The position numbers and the translations under genes are program-made. A stretch of DNA of 64,000 nt from JdFR-22 sp964534325 (GTDB lineage Archaea; Halobacteriota; Archaeoglobi; Archaeoglobales; Archaeoglobaceae), in assembly GCA_964534325.1 (NCBI GenBank), contig CAZHOR010000001.1:124001-188000 (forward strand). The letters are read 5' to 3'. Shown piece after piece: positions 52,712 through 61,076 of the stretch. Every line of letters starts with the position of its first letter. Position 1 is the first letter of the stretch. Under the pieces are notes generated by a model that did no database searches, had not been told where the DNA came from, and worked only from the letters and a program-made list of their open reading frames with translations.

Positions 52712-53107
52712 TTACCATTCTTCGACTTCGAGTCCTTCAACCCTGTTGAAGTGTTTAGTGTTCCTAGTAATAACTCTTTCAGTATGGGCTAATGCAATGC
52801 TGGCTATTAGGGTATCGAACTCTCCAATTGAATCACCTTTTATTTCCAGTTGCGAATAAGTTCTTCCGTAGATATCACAGGCAACCAGATTAAAGCTGAG
52901 GAGATCCATTCTACTGAGGATGCCTCTTACTTTCTTGAGGTTTTGGTTGATGTTTTCAGATCTATAGACTCCTTTAAATAATTCTGAGGCATTAATGGGT
53001 GTGGTAGCCAACCTCTCTCCTCTTTCAACCATCTCCTCTAATTTCTGCATCGCATTTTTATCCTTTCGCATAACTGCGATTATAAAATCAGTTTCCAGGC
53101 AAACCAT
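52712..53107 (-). CDS. vapC: VapC-type PIN-domain toxin
   Basis: 131 residues from ATG 53107 (GGTGATC precedes it; the longer frame from GTG 53134 is less likely). Acidic residues of the PIN active site: CLETDFIIAVM, NASELFKG, GEFDTLIASIAL and ITRNTKHFNR. The first position is L-E-T-D rather than the usual D-T-N/S, with the Asp kept. Likely cleaves RNA. Antitoxin gene upstream. Confidence 0.88.
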   Translation of the reverse strand: MVCLETDFIIAVMRKDKNAMQKLEEMVERGERLATTPINASELFKGVYRSENINQNLKKVRGILSRMDLLSFNLVACDIYGRTYSQLEIKGDSIGEFDTLIASIALAHTERVITRNTKHFNRVEGLEVEEW

Positions 53108-53143
53108 AAGATCACCAGTACTCGCAAGATTCACATCAAAAAG

Positions 53144-53365
53144 CTAAATGTTGACTTCTCTTCCTCTGATATATCCTCTGGATTCGTAGACCTCTTCAAT
53201 CCCCTCAGAAAGATCTTCAGGAAAGCCTGTTGATTTTAAATACTCTAACAAGCTCGATTTACTGGTTATCCTCAGGATTACCTCACTAAAGGATTCGTTC
53301 TCACGTTTCTGCTTTCTTAAAGCATTATAAGCGTCTTCAGACACGGTTAAAGTTTTGTGCCCCAT
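53144..53365 (-). CDS. vapB: VapB-type antitoxin
   Basis: 73 residues. Starts HKTLTVSEDAYNALRKQKRENESFSEVI, the archaeal DUF217-type antitoxin pattern, with a C-terminal toxin-binding tail. 36 bases before vapC on the same strand. TATA-like ATTTAAAATTTT lies on the other side of the gene pair; a divergent TATA-like TACACATATAG is upstream. Confidence 0.85.
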   Translation of the reverse strand: MGHKTLTVSEDAYNALRKQKRENESFSEVILRITSKSSLLEYLKSTGFPEDLSEGIEEVYESRGYIRGREVNI

Positions 53366-53447
53366 AATCTATATGTGTATTTACGTGTATTTAAAATTTT
53401 TTTTAGACATACAAAGCTGTTAACTAAAACAGTCTGAAGTAAACAAC

Positions 53448-54608
53448 TCAAGAGATTTTTCTCAGAAGATACGCTCCAGATAAAAGACCTGTTACAGCCA
53501 CTAATAACTCAAAACCAGCAGTTTCCTCTGGTTCAGAAGTTTGGGTTGAGGGTTTGCTGGTGTTGTGAGGAGAAGGTGGGAGTGGGGGTGGAGAGATCTT
53601 GATGAGTACTGCGTCCACATTTTTATTGCCCTTGACCAGGAATGTTTTGAAACCAGCGACTATAAAGTTTCCATCAGGTGATTGGGTTACTGAGGTAGCA
53701 GCATCATCCATTATACCGCCTATAGTCAGGTTCCACTCCTCTTCACCAGTAGAATTTGTCTTTACTACCCACATGTCATTCCGGCCTTCACCAAAAGATC
53801 GGGTAAAACCTGCAATTATGAATTCGCCACCACTGGTCTGCTGAATTGAGGATGCGGCATCAAAATCTTTTCCCCCAAAAGTTCGGTTCCACGTCTCATT
53901 TCCTTCCGAGTCCATCTCTGCTAGCCACCCATCACATCTGGTCTTACTCTCGCATTTATGCCCTGCTATTATATAGCCATCCTGTAACTGGTATACCGCA
54001 TGAGAATAATCACCCACAGTTCCTCCAAGAGTCTCGTTCCACACTTCATTTCCTGAGTCGTCCGTCTTAACCAGCAGTAGGTCGCTGTATCTCTGGTCCC
54101 CTATTTCGCCGATAAATATGTACTTTTCATCCTCAGTGAGAATTAAGGAACGCAATACATCGAACTGGAATCCTGGAAAAGTTTTGTTCCACTCCTCTTC
54201 CCCTGAAGAATCGGTTTTTATGAGCCATATATCCTTTTGGGTGGCATAAGAGTCTGTCCTGCCCGCAATAATGTAACCACCTTCTCCTGTTTGCCTAACG
54301 GCCATGGCCTCATCTTCAAGAAGTCCTCCAAAAGTCCTGTTCCACTCCTCTTCCCCTGAAGAATCGGTTTTTACCAGCCAGGCATCGCTTTCGCCAGCAC
54401 CAAAGGATTGAGTAATCCCCGACAAAATGTAACCACCATCAGAGGTCTGCTGAACGCTGGTGAAAATCTCAGCCTCCCCAAGACCAAAAGTCCTGTTCCA
54501 CTCCTCTTGAGAAGTAGAATTAGAGGTAGAAGTTGCGCTAACACTGACCACAAGGACAACTCCTAAGGAGAACAAGATGGTTATGCTCAATAAGGCGCGA
54601 ACATTCAT
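53448..54608 (-). CDS. Secreted repeat protein with PGF-CTERM-like anchor
   Basis: 386 residues. Signal peptide (about 5-25), then six or seven repeats of about 48 residues (EEEWNRTFGG, DGGYIIAG, DAWLVKTDSSG), a beta-propeller-like family common in methanogens. C-terminal Pro/Ser linker, then AGFELLVAVTGLLSGAYLLRK, a PGF-CTERM tail with A in place of P. Dense NxT sequons (NRT, NKT, NET) imply glycosylation. Cell-surface. Confidence 0.83.
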   Translation of the reverse strand: MNVRALLSITILFSLGVVLVVSVSATSTSNSTSQEEWNRTFGLGEAEIFTSVQQTSDGGYILSGITQSFGAGESDAWLVKTDSSGEEEWNRTFGGLLEDEAMAVRQTGEGGYIIAGRTDSYATQKDIWLIKTDSSGEEEWNKTFPGFQFDVLRSLILTEDEKYIFIGEIGDQRYSDLLLVKTDDSGNEVWNETLGGTVGDYSHAVYQLQDGYIIAGHKCESKTRCDGWLAEMDSEGNETWNRTFGGKDFDAASSIQQTSGGEFIIAGFTRSFGEGRNDMWVVKTNSTGEEEWNLTIGGIMDDAATSVTQSPDGNFIVAGFKTFLVKGNKNVDAVLIKISPPPLPPSPHNTSKPSTQTSEPEETAGFELLVAVTGLLSGAYLLRKIS

Positions 54609-54780
54609 CTGGACAATAGTGAAGAATTCAGATACTTAAACGTTTAGATAATATTTTCCAGATAGCTTCTTGAGTTATTAAATAAAGATTTAATGTTCTT
54701 CGGAGGGATGAAGCCAAAAAGTTCTTTGTGAAGTCAATGGTTAAATTACTCTGAATACGTCCCAACAACTGATTAGAACA

Positions 54781-54851
54781 TGCGCGAGCCGGGATTTGAA
54801 CCCGGGCAAACGGCTTGGAAAGCCGTTGTCATACCGCTAGACCACTCGCGC
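54781..54851 (-). tRNA. tRNA-Gly(UCC)
   Basis: Acceptor GCGCGAG/CTCGCGC, anticodon stem ACGGC/GCCGT with loop TTTCCAA (anticodon TCC), T-arm CCGGG-TTCAAAT-CCCGG. Discriminator A. No intron. Confidence 0.95.
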
Positions 54852-55146
54852 TGGTTGCTTATTGGATCGGTCATCTGGTTACGCGGTTATCTTCTATTAA
54901 TGCATTTAACCCTGGTTTTGTTTATAGCATTTATGGTTTGCTAAAGATGGTCACATTATCTGCAATCGGCTGAAGTTGCCATTGGCAGGTTTGTTTTATG
55001 CAAGGATCTTTAATCGGCGGACTCATATTAATTATATTGTCTCGTTATCTTATTATAATATAAAAGTTGTCGTTGAGTATAGTATAGCCAAGAATATAAA
55101 CTAATGGGGAAAATTTATAAACTCAAATTTCATATTATAATAGTGG

Positions 55147-55222
55147 ATGTCCCCCAGATGTTAGTTTCAAACTTAGTTTCAAACTGGCATTTTGTTCACC
55201 TCCAAGCCTTTTTCTGGGGGAT
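55147..55222 (+). ncRNA. Candidate structured RNA (perfect 9-bp closing stem)
   Basis: TCCCCCAGA (55150-55158) pairs perfectly with TCTGGGGGA (55213-55221). Inside are two direct copies of TTAGTTTCAAAC, each itself able to form AGTTT-c-AAACT hairpins. A TATA box TTTATAAA (55114-55121) is about 30 nt before the stem. It lies in a 450-bp gap between tRNA-Gly and the MPG phosphatase gene. No ORF. Family unknown. Confidence 0.5.
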
Positions 55223-55301
55223 AACTCCTTATTATTTGACGAAGAGATAAAAATAATATACCTGCACAAATATTTTTAAGTGCTCTTTTAGGTTTGAGTG
55301 T

Positions 55302-56084
55302 ATGAGCGAGAAAACTGTCATCTTTACGGATCTGGACGGTACTCTTCTGGACGATAACTACAATTTCGAAGAAGCAAAACCGGGTTTAAAGCTTCTCAAT
55401 GAGAAAAAAGTGCCACTTGTTTTCTGTTCTGCCAAAACAAAGGCCGAGCAAGAAGTTATCAGGAGCGAAATGGGCATCAATGACCCATTCATTGTGGAGA
55501 ACGGTTCTGCCATATATATCCCCAAAGGTCATCTCCAGAAAGTTCATGGAGAGGATGCAGGTCAGTATGAGGTAGTTATTCTGGGCATAAGGTCGGAAGA
55601 GATAATTGAAGAGATCAAGAAGCTGCGGGAGAGTTACATGGTAAAGAGCTACTATTTCATGAGCGATGAAGAGGTTTCAGATGTTACCGGCCTGTCTTTA
55701 GAGGCTGCCCGTAACGCCAAGAAGAGAGAATTCGGGGAGACCATAGTTGAGGCTGAAAAAGGTGCTCTGGAGGAGCTAAAGAAGAAATTTGAAGTGGTTT
55801 CCGGAGGGAGATTTATACAGGTCTTCGGCAAAGGTTCTGATAAAGGTGAGGCAGTAAGGATACTCACCAGCATGTACAGAAAGGAGTATGGTGGGGTAAG
55901 GACAATAGGTATTGGGAACGCCGAAAACGATAAGCCAATGCTGGAGGCCGTTCAACACCCCAACCTGGTCAAGAACAGCGACGGGACCTGGGCAGAACTG
56001 GATATTGCAAATATACAGAAGGTCAACGGGATAGGGCCACAGGGCTGGACACAAGTGGTTGATATGTTCGTAGGCAGTTCTTAG
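55302..56084 (+). CDS. mpgP: Mannosyl-3-phosphoglycerate phosphatase-type HAD enzyme
   Basis: 260 residues. HAD motif I FTDLDGTLLDD, motif II FCSAKTKAEQEVIR, GSAIYIPKG, GGRFIQVFGKGSDKG and motif IV GIGNAENDKPML. This is the Cof-type MPGP subfamily. It would remove phosphate from mannosyl- or glucosyl-3-phosphoglycerate to make a compatible solute. The synthase is not in the window, so the substrate remains inferred. Confidence 0.85.
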   Translation: MSEKTVIFTDLDGTLLDDNYNFEEAKPGLKLLNEKKVPLVFCSAKTKAEQEVIRSEMGINDPFIVENGSAIYIPKGHLQKVHGEDAGQYEVVILGIRSEEIIEEIKKLRESYMVKSYYFMSDEEVSDVTGLSLEAARNAKKREFGETIVEAEKGALEELKKKFEVVSGGRFIQVFGKGSDKGEAVRILTSMYRKEYGGVRTIGIGNAENDKPMLEAVQHPNLVKNSDGTWAELDIANIQKVNGIGPQGWTQVVDMFVGSS

Positions 56085-56147
56085 TCCGTAGTAACAGTTC
56101 TTATTCAAAGGAGATAAATTATCGTATTCAATTACAAATCCAGCAAA

Positions 56148-56531
56148 TCAGTATCCGGAGTTGAACTCGATCTTCTTCATTTCTCTCAAGTAGGCTGTTT
56201 CTACACTCCTTTTCTTTGCCTTCGTGATGAGTTCCTTGTCCGATGAGACAAGGGTGCAATTGTGCTTCTCCGCCAGAGCGATCAGAGAGCTGTCGGCACT
56301 TTCAGCCTGTATATCCACTACCTCGCATTTATCTTCCACCAGGTTCAATGCAAAGCTGGCAGCGATCTTTTCTTCCCCACTCAACTCATTCTGCAGCTTT
56401 TTGAGCTCGTTCAATACCATTCTGGGGATAAGTAATTGGGTGAAACCGTTTTTCTCCAGCAGCCCAAAGACATCCACTTTATTGAGGTAGATATACAACA
56501 GGGTATTGGTGTCTATGGCCGCACAGCTCAT
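56148..56531 (-). CDS. PIN-domain RNase adjacent to aIF2-gamma
   Basis: 127 residues. PIN acidic residues in IDTNTLLY, LNELKKL, DSSLIALA and VSSDKEL. The Fcf1/Nob1-related archaeal family found next to aIF2-gamma in many genomes, thought to process rRNA. Starts nine bases after the aIF2-gamma stop. Confidence 0.88.
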   Translation of the reverse strand: MSCAAIDTNTLLYIYLNKVDVFGLLEKNGFTQLLIPRMVLNELKKLQNELSGEEKIAASFALNLVEDKCEVVDIQAESADSSLIALAEKHNCTLVSSDKELITKAKKRSVETAYLREMKKIEFNSGY

Positions 56532-56540
56532 CGAAAAAAG

Positions 56541-57779
56541 TCAGACTATTTTACCGGCTCCGATCAGTCTCCATCTGGAGCCTACTCTCCTGCTAATGGC
56601 CACTCTCCAGTCATTCTCTGCACACACCGGACGTTTGAGCTTTACCTCAACATCATTGTTCCTTGCAGAAGTTACTACTCCGAGAGTAGTGGATGTTCCT
56701 ATGTTGAGCATTAATGGCTCGTTCATCTTGATCTTCTCTACCTGCATCTCTTCTTCCGTTCCCACAACTCTTTCCAGAAGCTCCAGCTCGATAGTGAACT
56801 CGGATAACACTTCCGGCAGCTCATCTGGATGGCCCATAACATTTCCTATGAGGGCATCGCTCTTGGTGAAGTACGGGTCAAGCCTGGTTGCCACACCCAG
56901 CAGTCCTCCCGGACCGGCTTCCTCCACGCTCTTGCCAGAAGACATGATTCCCGTAACTTCAGAATAGACGGGGTCCCAGGTCCCCTTCTTCTCGTTCTTG
57001 ATGCCTGGCCTAACTTCGACCTCGTCACCTACTTTCAACTTACCTCTGGCCAAACTTCCGCCGATAACTCCACCAAAAAGACCATCGGGTCCTGTTCCCG
57101 GCTTATTTATATCGAAACTTCGGGCTACATGCATTAGAGGTGGAGCTTCCATCTCCCTATGAGGTGTAGGAATGACCTCTTCAATGGCTTCAATGAGAAC
57201 ATCGATGTTGACCTTCTGTTGGGCCGAGATGGGTATTATGGGAGCCCCTTCGGCAACCGTACCCCCTACAAACTCTTTTATTTCGTTGTAATTCTCCATG
57301 ATGCGCTCTTTGGGGACGGTGTCGATCTTGTTCTGAGCTATTACTATATTTTTAACCCCTATGATCTCCAGAGCCATCAGATGCTCTTTAGTTTGAGGGC
57401 GAGGACAGTGTTCATTTGCAGCGATTATCAGAATAGCTCCATCCATCAGAGCTCCTCCAGAGATCATGGTAGCCATCAAGGTCTCATGACCTGGACTATC
57501 AACAAAAGAAACACTTCTCAGGATATCGGTTTTGGTTTCGTGATCGGGACATACTTTTTCCACGGTGTATGCTTTGGGGGCCTCGCACTTGGGACAGTAC
57601 CTAAAGGTTGCGTCGGCATAGCCAAGTCTTATTGATATCCCGCGTTTAAGCTCTTCGCTGTGTCTATCGGTCCATATTCGACTTAAAGCAGCGACTAGAG
57701 TTGTTTTACCGTGATCAACGTGCCCGATCATTCCTATATTAATCTCCGGAAGAGGGATTTCATTATCTTTATCTGGCAT
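56541..57779 (-). CDS. eif2g: Translation initiation factor aIF2 subunit gamma
   Basis: 412 residues. GTPase motifs GHVDHGKTTL, SVRLGYADA-like switch I region, VDSPGHE and AQNKIDTV; zinc knuckle (CPKCEA...) between them. Brings initiator Met-tRNA to the small subunit. The initiator tRNA gene itself is at 59.9 kb. Confidence 0.96.
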   Translation of the reverse strand: MPDKDNEIPLPEINIGMIGHVDHGKTTLVAALSRIWTDRHSEELKRGISIRLGYADATFRYCPKCEAPKAYTVEKVCPDHETKTDILRSVSFVDSPGHETLMATMISGGALMDGAILIIAANEHCPRPQTKEHLMALEIIGVKNIVIAQNKIDTVPKERIMENYNEIKEFVGGTVAEGAPIIPISAQQKVNIDVLIEAIEEVIPTPHREMEAPPLMHVARSFDINKPGTGPDGLFGGVIGGSLARGKLKVGDEVEVRPGIKNEKKGTWDPVYSEVTGIMSSGKSVEEAGPGGLLGVATRLDPYFTKSDALIGNVMGHPDELPEVLSEFTIELELLERVVGTEEEMQVEKIKMNEPLMLNIGTSTTLGVVTSARNNDVEVKLKRPVCAENDWRVAISRRVGSRWRLIGAGKIV

Positions 57780-57925
57780 ATTTAACTAAGCCCAGTCGTT
57801 ATGTATTTAAAACTTTCATTAGCTCCACTCTTAGAACCTTTATAACCTATTTGAATGAATAAAATGCCCAAAGCTTAAATAGTCTCCTTACAAACAGTTT
57901 ACAATCAAATCTTCAGGTGATGATT

Positions 57926-58378
57926 ATGGATGAGGTAAATAAGTTAGTCACTCTTTGTGGAAAAGACTGGGCCAAAGAAGGAATGGAATTTACTTATCTG
58001 GGGGGAGCTGCGGAATGCGAGGGTTGTAAAGTTAAGAGAACTTGTTTAAGATTAAGGGATGGTGCGAAATACAAGATCGTTGGTCTTAGAGATGGTGCAA
58101 CCCAGGAGTGTCCGCTGCACGATGAGGGAGTGCTCGCCGTAGAAGTTGTTGAGCTGCCTATTCTATCATTAGTGGACTCTAAGATGGCTGTTCAGGGGGC
58201 CAGGGTCCACATTGAGAACAAGTGTAATGACTTCGAGTGTTTGATGTACAATCTGTGCAACCCCGTAGAGCTGTTGAACGGAGAATCCGTAGTCGTGGAG
58301 AGAGTTATTGGAGAAGCTCCTGAGAATTGCGCGAGAGGCTACACCATGAAAGTAGCCGAACTTAGAAGAGAAGACTGA
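57926..58378 (+). CDS. UPF0179 protein
   Basis: 150 residues. CxxC...C patterns (CEGCKVKRTCLRL, NKCNDFECLMYNLC) and VTLCGKDWAKEGMEF match UPF0179, a euryarchaeal family of unknown function with several cysteine pairs. Start chosen at ATG 57926 because GGTGAT lies four to five bases upstream; upstream GTG and ATG overlap that site. Confidence 0.82.
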   Translation: MDEVNKLVTLCGKDWAKEGMEFTYLGGAAECEGCKVKRTCLRLRDGAKYKIVGLRDGATQECPLHDEGVLAVEVVELPILSLVDSKMAVQGARVHIENKCNDFECLMYNLCNPVELLNGESVVVERVIGEAPENCARGYTMKVAELRRED

Positions 58379-58415
58379 TCAATTATCAATATCCTTTTAT
58401 TTATTTTATCTATAT

Positions 58416-58670
58416 CTATTCTTCTGACTCCAGAGTTTTCATGGCATCGATTAACTCTAATGCGGTTTCCGTAAGCTTGACGGTCTTTTTACCTGAAAGA
58501 TATTCCAGCTGAACCAGGCCCGCTTCTTCCAGCTTGTGTATCCTGACATAAGCAGTAGAGTATGGTATGCTGAGCATCCTCGCGAGCTCGGAGATACATA
58601 AACTATTGTTTTCATCGAGAAAAGAGACCATGTCGAGGTTTTTAGTGAATTGCCTTATCACATCCCTCAT
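58416..58670 (-). CDS. Winged-helix transcription regulator
   Basis: 84 residues from ATG 58670. HTH core: SLCISELARMLSIPYSTAYVRIHKLEEAGLV followed by a wing (YLSGKKTVKLTE), as in MarR/ArsR-type archaeal regulators. The longer frame upstream runs antisense to spoVG and is rejected. Divergent from spoVG across about 200 bp; may control it. Confidence 0.8.
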   Translation of the reverse strand: MRDVIRQFTKNLDMVSFLDENNSLCISELARMLSIPYSTAYVRIHKLEEAGLVQLEYLSGKKTVKLTETALELIDAMKTLESEE

Positions 58671-58866
58671 GATGTAATAAATTTTTTTAGAGGTTAAAAG
58701 TTTTGTGATTTGATAATATAATAAGGCATATATCCCACAAAATAGAGATAGCTTTAATAAATCTTTCAAAAATAATATGCTCGAATATATTATTTTGAGG
58801 AGCACAACAAAGTTTATATAAAGTTTCCCAAAACTTGTGGAATACAACAAACAGGAGGAGTTTGAA

Positions 58867-59127
58867 TTGGTAGAAATAACAGAAGTTAGAATATACAAAT
58901 CTAAAACCCAGGGCGCCGTAAAAGCATATGCAACAATGTCTCTCGACGATGAATTCGTGGTCAAAGGTATAAAAGTTTTAGAAGGTGAAAACGGTCTTTG
59001 GGTCGGCATGCCAAGCAGAAAAGTTAAAGATGGTTCTTTTCAAGATCTGTTCCATCCAGCAAGCAAAGAAGCAAGAGAAAAAATGGTTGACGCTGTTTTA
59101 GAAGCTTACAACAACGAGAGTAGCTAA
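58867..59127 (+). CDS. spoVG: SpoVG family protein
   Basis: 86 residues. VEITEVRIYKS, AYATMSLDDEFVVKGIKVLEG, GLWVGMPSRK and DLFHPASKEAREKM are the SpoVG hallmark segments. TTG start at 58867 with GGAGGAG seven bases upstream; a TATA box TTTATATAAAG (58812-58822) lies before. In bacteria SpoVG is an RNA/DNA-binding regulator; archaeal copies have no assigned role. Confidence 0.9.
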   Translation: MVEITEVRIYKSKTQGAVKAYATMSLDDEFVVKGIKVLEGENGLWVGMPSRKVKDGSFQDLFHPASKEAREKMVDAVLEAYNNESS

Positions 59128-59190
59128 CTTTAAGTTTGCCTTTACCCTTATTTATTCGGATTTTCTGAATATTTTAACGCTCCAAATCAT

Positions 59191-59238
59191 TACTCTTTGA
59201 GTATAGCTATTAGCTAATTGCCCCATACTCCTTGAGTA
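59191..59238. promoter_or_regulatory. Two copies of a 13-bp palindrome
   Basis: TACTCTTTGAGTA (59191-59203) and TACTCCTTGAGTA (59226-59238), centres 35 bp apart. About 150 bp upstream of nikR and 65 bp after spoVG. A third palindrome AAGCATATTTATGCTT (about 59316-59331) is close to the nikR TATA box (TTTTTATAAACC, 59351-59362). Confidence 0.5.
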
Positions 59239-59381
59239 TAATTCTTTAAGTTTTAAGGTATTTAGGAGTAGAAGGAGAACTGAGACGTTTCTAACATTTT
59301 ATTTCGTTTTGGAAAGCATATTTATGCTTCTATTGAAGTGAAAAGGAAGGTTTTTATAAACCATAATTTTGAGGTAGTACT

Positions 59382-59804
59382 ATGGAAGATGGAGTCACCA
59401 GAATCGGCGTTAGCCTACCGGGAAATCTACTCGATCAATTTGATAAGATCATAACTACCAGAGGATACTCATCAAGAAGTGAAGCCATTAGGGATGCCAT
59501 AAGAAACTATATCACCGAATACAAATGGCTCGACGAAGAAGGAGGAGAGATTGTTGGAGTTATCAACGTCATGTACAACCACCACCAAAAAGGTACAAGT
59601 GATGCTATCGTCTCCCTCCAACACGACTTTGGAGATGTCATAGCCACCACAATGCACATGCACCTCAGCGACGAAAACTGCCTTGAGATGGTCATCGTCA
59701 GAGGAGATATGGAAGGTATCAAAAAACTGGTCAACAGGATCACCACCATAAAAGGGGTAAATAACGTCAAATTGATCACAGCGGCCAAAGAGCAAAGATT
59801 ATAG
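59382..59804 (+). CDS. nikR: Nickel-responsive regulator NikR
   Basis: 140 residues. Ribbon-helix-helix domain (TRIGVSLPGNLLDQFDKII, SRSEAIRDAIRNYI) and ACT-like metal domain with the square-planar nickel ligands in MYNHHQ, TMHMHLSDENCLEMV. Represses nickel uptake when loaded. RBS GAGGTAGTACT before ATG. Target operon not visible next door. Confidence 0.95.
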   Translation: MEDGVTRIGVSLPGNLLDQFDKIITTRGYSSRSEAIRDAIRNYITEYKWLDEEGGEIVGVINVMYNHHQKGTSDAIVSLQHDFGDVIATTMHMHLSDENCLEMVIVRGDMEGIKKLVNRITTIKGVNNVKLITAAKEQRL

Positions 59805-59892
59805 GTAAAAGTTCAATAAATTATAATGGAACAAATTTTAAATATCCGTAGCAAAGAAAATAATAGTACACAAGACAATAATAATATCCAAA

Positions 59893-59967
59893 AGCGGGGT
59901 GGGGTAGTCAGGATATCCCGGCGGGCTCATAACCCGCAGATCTGTGGTTCAAATCCACACCCCGCTA
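59893..59967 (+). tRNA. Initiator tRNA-Met(CAU)
   Basis: Acceptor AGCGGGG/CCCCGCT with A1-U72, anticodon stem GCGGG/CCCGC (three G-C pairs next to the loop) and loop CTCATAA; T-arm GTGG-TTCAAAT-CCAC. The A1-U72 pair and GC-rich stem are initiator identity features. Discriminator A. Confidence 0.92.
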
Positions 59968-60006
59968 CTAAATTTTCATAAAAGTCTAATGAGTGAACTC
60001 ACTCCT

Positions 60007-60696
60007 TCATTCCCCTTTCTCGCCATGGATGTCGTGAGCCCACATCTCTCCATCAACGTAAACCTCCTTCTTCCATATGGGGAGCTCTTCTTTGATAATG
60101 TCCATGCTCTTCTCTAAGGGCTCCCACACATCCTTTCTGTGCTCCCCCATAACCAGCACATAGATTATATCCTCACCCGGAAGCAACGTACCTGTTCTAT
60201 GACTTATCTGGACATCCACCACCCCTGGATAGCTCTTCAACTTATCTTCTATTTCAGAGAGCTTGCTGTCAAAAATGTCGGGGTGCTCTTCATATTCCAG
60301 CCTGATAACCTGTCTATCCCCAGATAGCTCCCTCACAAATCCTACAAATATGCCTGTAGCTCCACACCTCTCAACACCTGGCTTAGTCTTGATCCTGGCG
60401 ATCAACGAGTTGAGCGAGTCGAAATCCGGAAGATCCATCACTTCTTCTACTGTAGAGACCTGAGGAGAATTTGTTTCGATATCATTTATAGCCACAAAAT
60501 CGTAACCCGAATCGGCGAGGAATTCCAGCAGACTCTGGAGAGTGGTTTCGGCCACAATGGACGCTTGCTTCCCGTTAAAAGTTATACCCTTATCCCCTTC
60601 AACCTCCCCTTTTTCCACCAGAGTGGTCTTCCCCTTTTGCTCCAGCTCTTCTTTCAGGCTGGGCCAATCCTGGGGGTGGGTTAAGAACACCTTCAT
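60007..60696 (-). CDS. moaE: MoaE (molybdopterin synthase catalytic subunit) with N-terminal extension
   Basis: 229 residues. C-terminal 130 residues match MoaE: GATGIFVGFVRE, LEYEEHP, ISHRTGTLLPGEDIIYVLVMGEHRKDVWEPLE and WKKEVY. The N-terminal 95 residues are not MoaE; they may be a degenerate MobB-like part (no P-loop). Makes molybdopterin with MoaD. Two bases after cbiX. Confidence 0.85.
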   Translation of the reverse strand: MKVFLTHPQDWPSLKEELEQKGKTTLVEKGEVEGDKGITFNGKQASIVAETTLQSLLEFLADSGYDFVAINDIETNSPQVSTVEEVMDLPDFDSLNSLIARIKTKPGVERCGATGIFVGFVRELSGDRQVIRLEYEEHPDIFDSKLSEIEDKLKSYPGVVDVQISHRTGTLLPGEDIIYVLVMGEHRKDVWEPLEKSMDIIKEELPIWKKEVYVDGEMWAHDIHGEKGE

Positions 60697-60698
60697 TT

Positions 60699-61067
60699 CT
60701 ATTTCTGCCCCAATCCCATTCCCTTTATGGCGCTGTTGATGATGGAGTGGGTGATGAGCTCGCTTTTTCCGATGTAATCGCAGATAATTATCTCTTTATC
60801 CTTGTATTTGCCTTTCCTGCCTTCTAAACCAAGCAGGGAGGGTAGTTCTTCCAAGTGGGCTCCGTGGGCCATAAACAGAGGAACGATGTAGACCTCTTCA
60901 CCACTTACTTTTTCTACTACCTCTTGAATTCCCGGTTCCGTGCTGGCATAAGCTATTTCTATCTGGTCAAAGATATTCATTTCCTCTACCCTGTTCTTGT
61001 GATATTCCATTACTTCTTCAAATCCGGGGACTTTGCTTCCGTGTCCCAATAAGATAAGTGCTTTCAA
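60699..61067 (-). CDS. cbiX: Sirohydrochlorin cobaltochelatase, small archaeal form
   Basis: 122 residues. LLGHGSKVPGF (catalytic His), EIAYASTEPGI, and PLFMAHGAHLEELP (second His). Small CbiX inserts Co(II) into sirohydrochlorin (or Ni for F430 in the CfbA form). The His-rich loop found in CfbA is not obvious, so B12 is more likely. Confidence 0.9.
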   Translation of the reverse strand: MKALILLGHGSKVPGFEEVMEYHKNRVEEMNIFDQIEIAYASTEPGIQEVVEKVSGEEVYIVPLFMAHGAHLEELPSLLGLEGRKGKYKDKEIIICDYIGKSELITHSIINSAIKGMGLGQK

Positions 61068-61076
61068 GATCTACAC

